From F23-D06 sp045116675 (GTDB taxonomy: Bacteria > Bacteroidota > Bacteroidia > Bacteroidales > WCHB1-69), in the NCBI GenBank assembly GCA_045116675.1, contig JBGUMF010000063.1, positions 1 through 59,764 of the forward strand: a DNA stretch of 59,764 nucleotides. Reading direction: 5' to 3'. Of this stretch, positions 59,086 through 59,764 are shown piece after piece (positions within the stretch are counted from its first letter, which is position 1; every line of letters begins with the position of its first letter). The translations under genes were made by a program, and so were the position numbers. Below the pieces are notes generated by a model that was given only the letters and a program-made list of their open reading frames with translations, ran no database searches and was not told the DNA's origin.

Positions 59086-59764
59086 ATGGACAATATTTAT
59101 AAAGTAGGAATAGATATTGGCTCTACAACAGTCAAGGTTGTGGTGCTGGATGCTAAGGACACGCTCCTGTACGCCGATTACCGTCGGCACAACATGAACA
59201 TACGCGCCACGGTGCGCGAGGCACTGCTCCCTGTGGCTGAAAAGTATCCTGACGCGATGCTCCGCGTGGCCGTCACCGGCTCCGTGGGCATGGGTTATGC
59301 CGAATGTTGGCATCTGCCCTTCGTGCAGGAGGTGATCGCCGCCGCCACGCTCGTGAAACGGCAGTTTCCGCAAACCCGCACCTTCATCGACATCGGCGGC
59401 GAGGACAGCAAGATGATCTTCTTCGAGGAGGGTAGGGTGCCCGACATACGCATGAATGGCAACTGCGCCGGTGGCACGGGTGCCTTCATCGACCAGACCG
59501 CCAGCCTGCTCAATGTGGAGCCCTCGGAACTGAACGCGCTGGCAGAGCAGGCCCAGACCGTCTATCCCATCGCTTCCCGCTGCGGCGTCTTCTCCAAGAC
59601 CGACATCCAAAACCTGCTGGCACGGCATGTCAGCAAGGCGGATGTGGCCCTTTCGGTGTTCCATGCCGTGGCCCTGCAGGTCATCGGCACCCTCTCGCGC
59701 GGCCTTGACGTACAGCCGCCCGTCTTCTTCTGCGGCGGCCCGTTCGCGTTCCTGCCCATGCTGA
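59086..59764 (+). CDS. BcrA/BadF/HgdC-type acyl-CoA dehydratase activase, N-terminal part
   Basis: The reading frame runs off the window end, so 226 codons are seen. The ASKHA ATPase motifs are V-G-I-D-I-G-S-T-T-V-K (7-17), V-A-V-T-G-S-V-G (about 61) and F-I-D-I-G-G-E-D-S-K-M-I (about 101). The [4Fe-4S]-binding pair is N-C-A-G-G-T-G-A-F-I-D-Q (about 126) and S-R-C-G-V-F-S-K-T-D (about 165). Such activators inject an electron into 2-hydroxyacyl-CoA dehydratases or benzoyl-CoA-type reductases. In Bacteroidota the gene is often a large fusion of activase and dehydratase modules; this cannot be seen here. It implies anaerobic life. Confidence 0.92.
   Translation, partial: MDNIYKVGIDIGSTTVKVVVLDAKDTLLYADYRRHNMNIRATVREALLPVAEKYPDAMLRVAVTGSVGMGYAECWHLPFVQEVIAAATLVKRQFPQTRTFIDIGGEDSKMIFFEEGRVPDIRMNGNCAGGTGAFIDQTASLLNVEPSELNALAEQAQTVYPIASRCGVFSKTDIQNLLARHVSKADVALSVFHAVALQVIGTLSRGLDVQPPVFFCGGPFAFLPML

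Noticed and set aside
58906..59664. 252-codon open frame on the minus strand
   Set aside because: It is antisense to the activase gene, whose ATPase and Fe-S motifs are clear on the plus strand.

Overview
The window comes from a Bacteroidota chromosome, most likely an uncultured anaerobic Bacteroidales relative with about 50% GC. The evidence is: many Bacteroidota-type promoters (TTTG, about 19 bp, TAnnTTTG); a type IX secretion C-terminal sorting domain; the gliding/T9SS lipoprotein GldH; TonB-dependent receptor plus DUF4249, DUF1573 and DUF4199 proteins; and signal peptides ending in A-Q. Methylmalonyl-CoA epimerase and a BcrA/HgdC-type activase suggest anaerobic propionate or acyl-CoA metabolism. 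No insertion sequence, prophage or CRISPR array was seen.

Layout. 0-0.6 kb: end of a DUF2147 gene and an S4 RNA-binding gene. 0.6-5.8 kb: a repeat array, then four minus-strand exported proteins of the LPP20 and CsgG/LpoB types, interrupted by a second repeat cluster. 5.86-6.11 kb: a probable rod-shaped structured RNA (6S-like, or a leader) with its own promoter and terminator. 6.2-11.8 kb: a beta-barrel protein, then nadA, an SGNH-like protein, an MBOAT acyltransferase and rseP, apparently one operon apart from the barrel gene. 11.9-24 kb: a membrane protein, gldH, ricT-like, tamB-like, tsaD, rnr, apbE and recR. 24-27 kb: a lipid kinase diverging from an LTA-synthase-family phosphoglycerol transferase, a pairing that suggests diacylglycerol recycling. 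27-32 kb: a T9SS cargo protein with a transglutaminase-like core, mpl and a DUF1573 protein. 32-35.6 kb: a TonB receptor/DUF4249 pair. 36-41.5 kb: rplS, an isoprenylcysteine-methyltransferase-like protein, mce, DUF4199, a GT2 glycosyltransferase and an SF1 helicase.

41.6-43.8 kb is the accessory spot. An AT-rich two-gene cassette (a short RHS-core protein with an HEAIH metallopeptidase-like tail, overlapping a secreted putative immunity protein) is driven by a near-perfect promoter and flanked on both sides by palindromic repeats. 43.8-48.6 kb holds an RlmI-like methyltransferase, DUF1846 and DUF819 proteins and a small barrel. 48.6-51.4 kb holds a shortened S10 ribosomal operon (rplC-rplD-rplW-rplB-rpsS) ending in a terminator where rplV would be expected. 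51.7-57.8 kb is a 2024-residue alpha-2-macroglobulin with an embedded TonB-plug-like stretch. It is followed by tRNA-Leu(UAA), an RsmI-like methyltransferase and the start of the activase gene.

A family of short palindromes with a constant CTCGGTAG/CTACCGAG tail is scattered in the intergenic regions, and two loci carry the same composite array. The strongest leads are the orphan RHS cassette, the rod RNA, the broken S10 operon and the composite repeat element.
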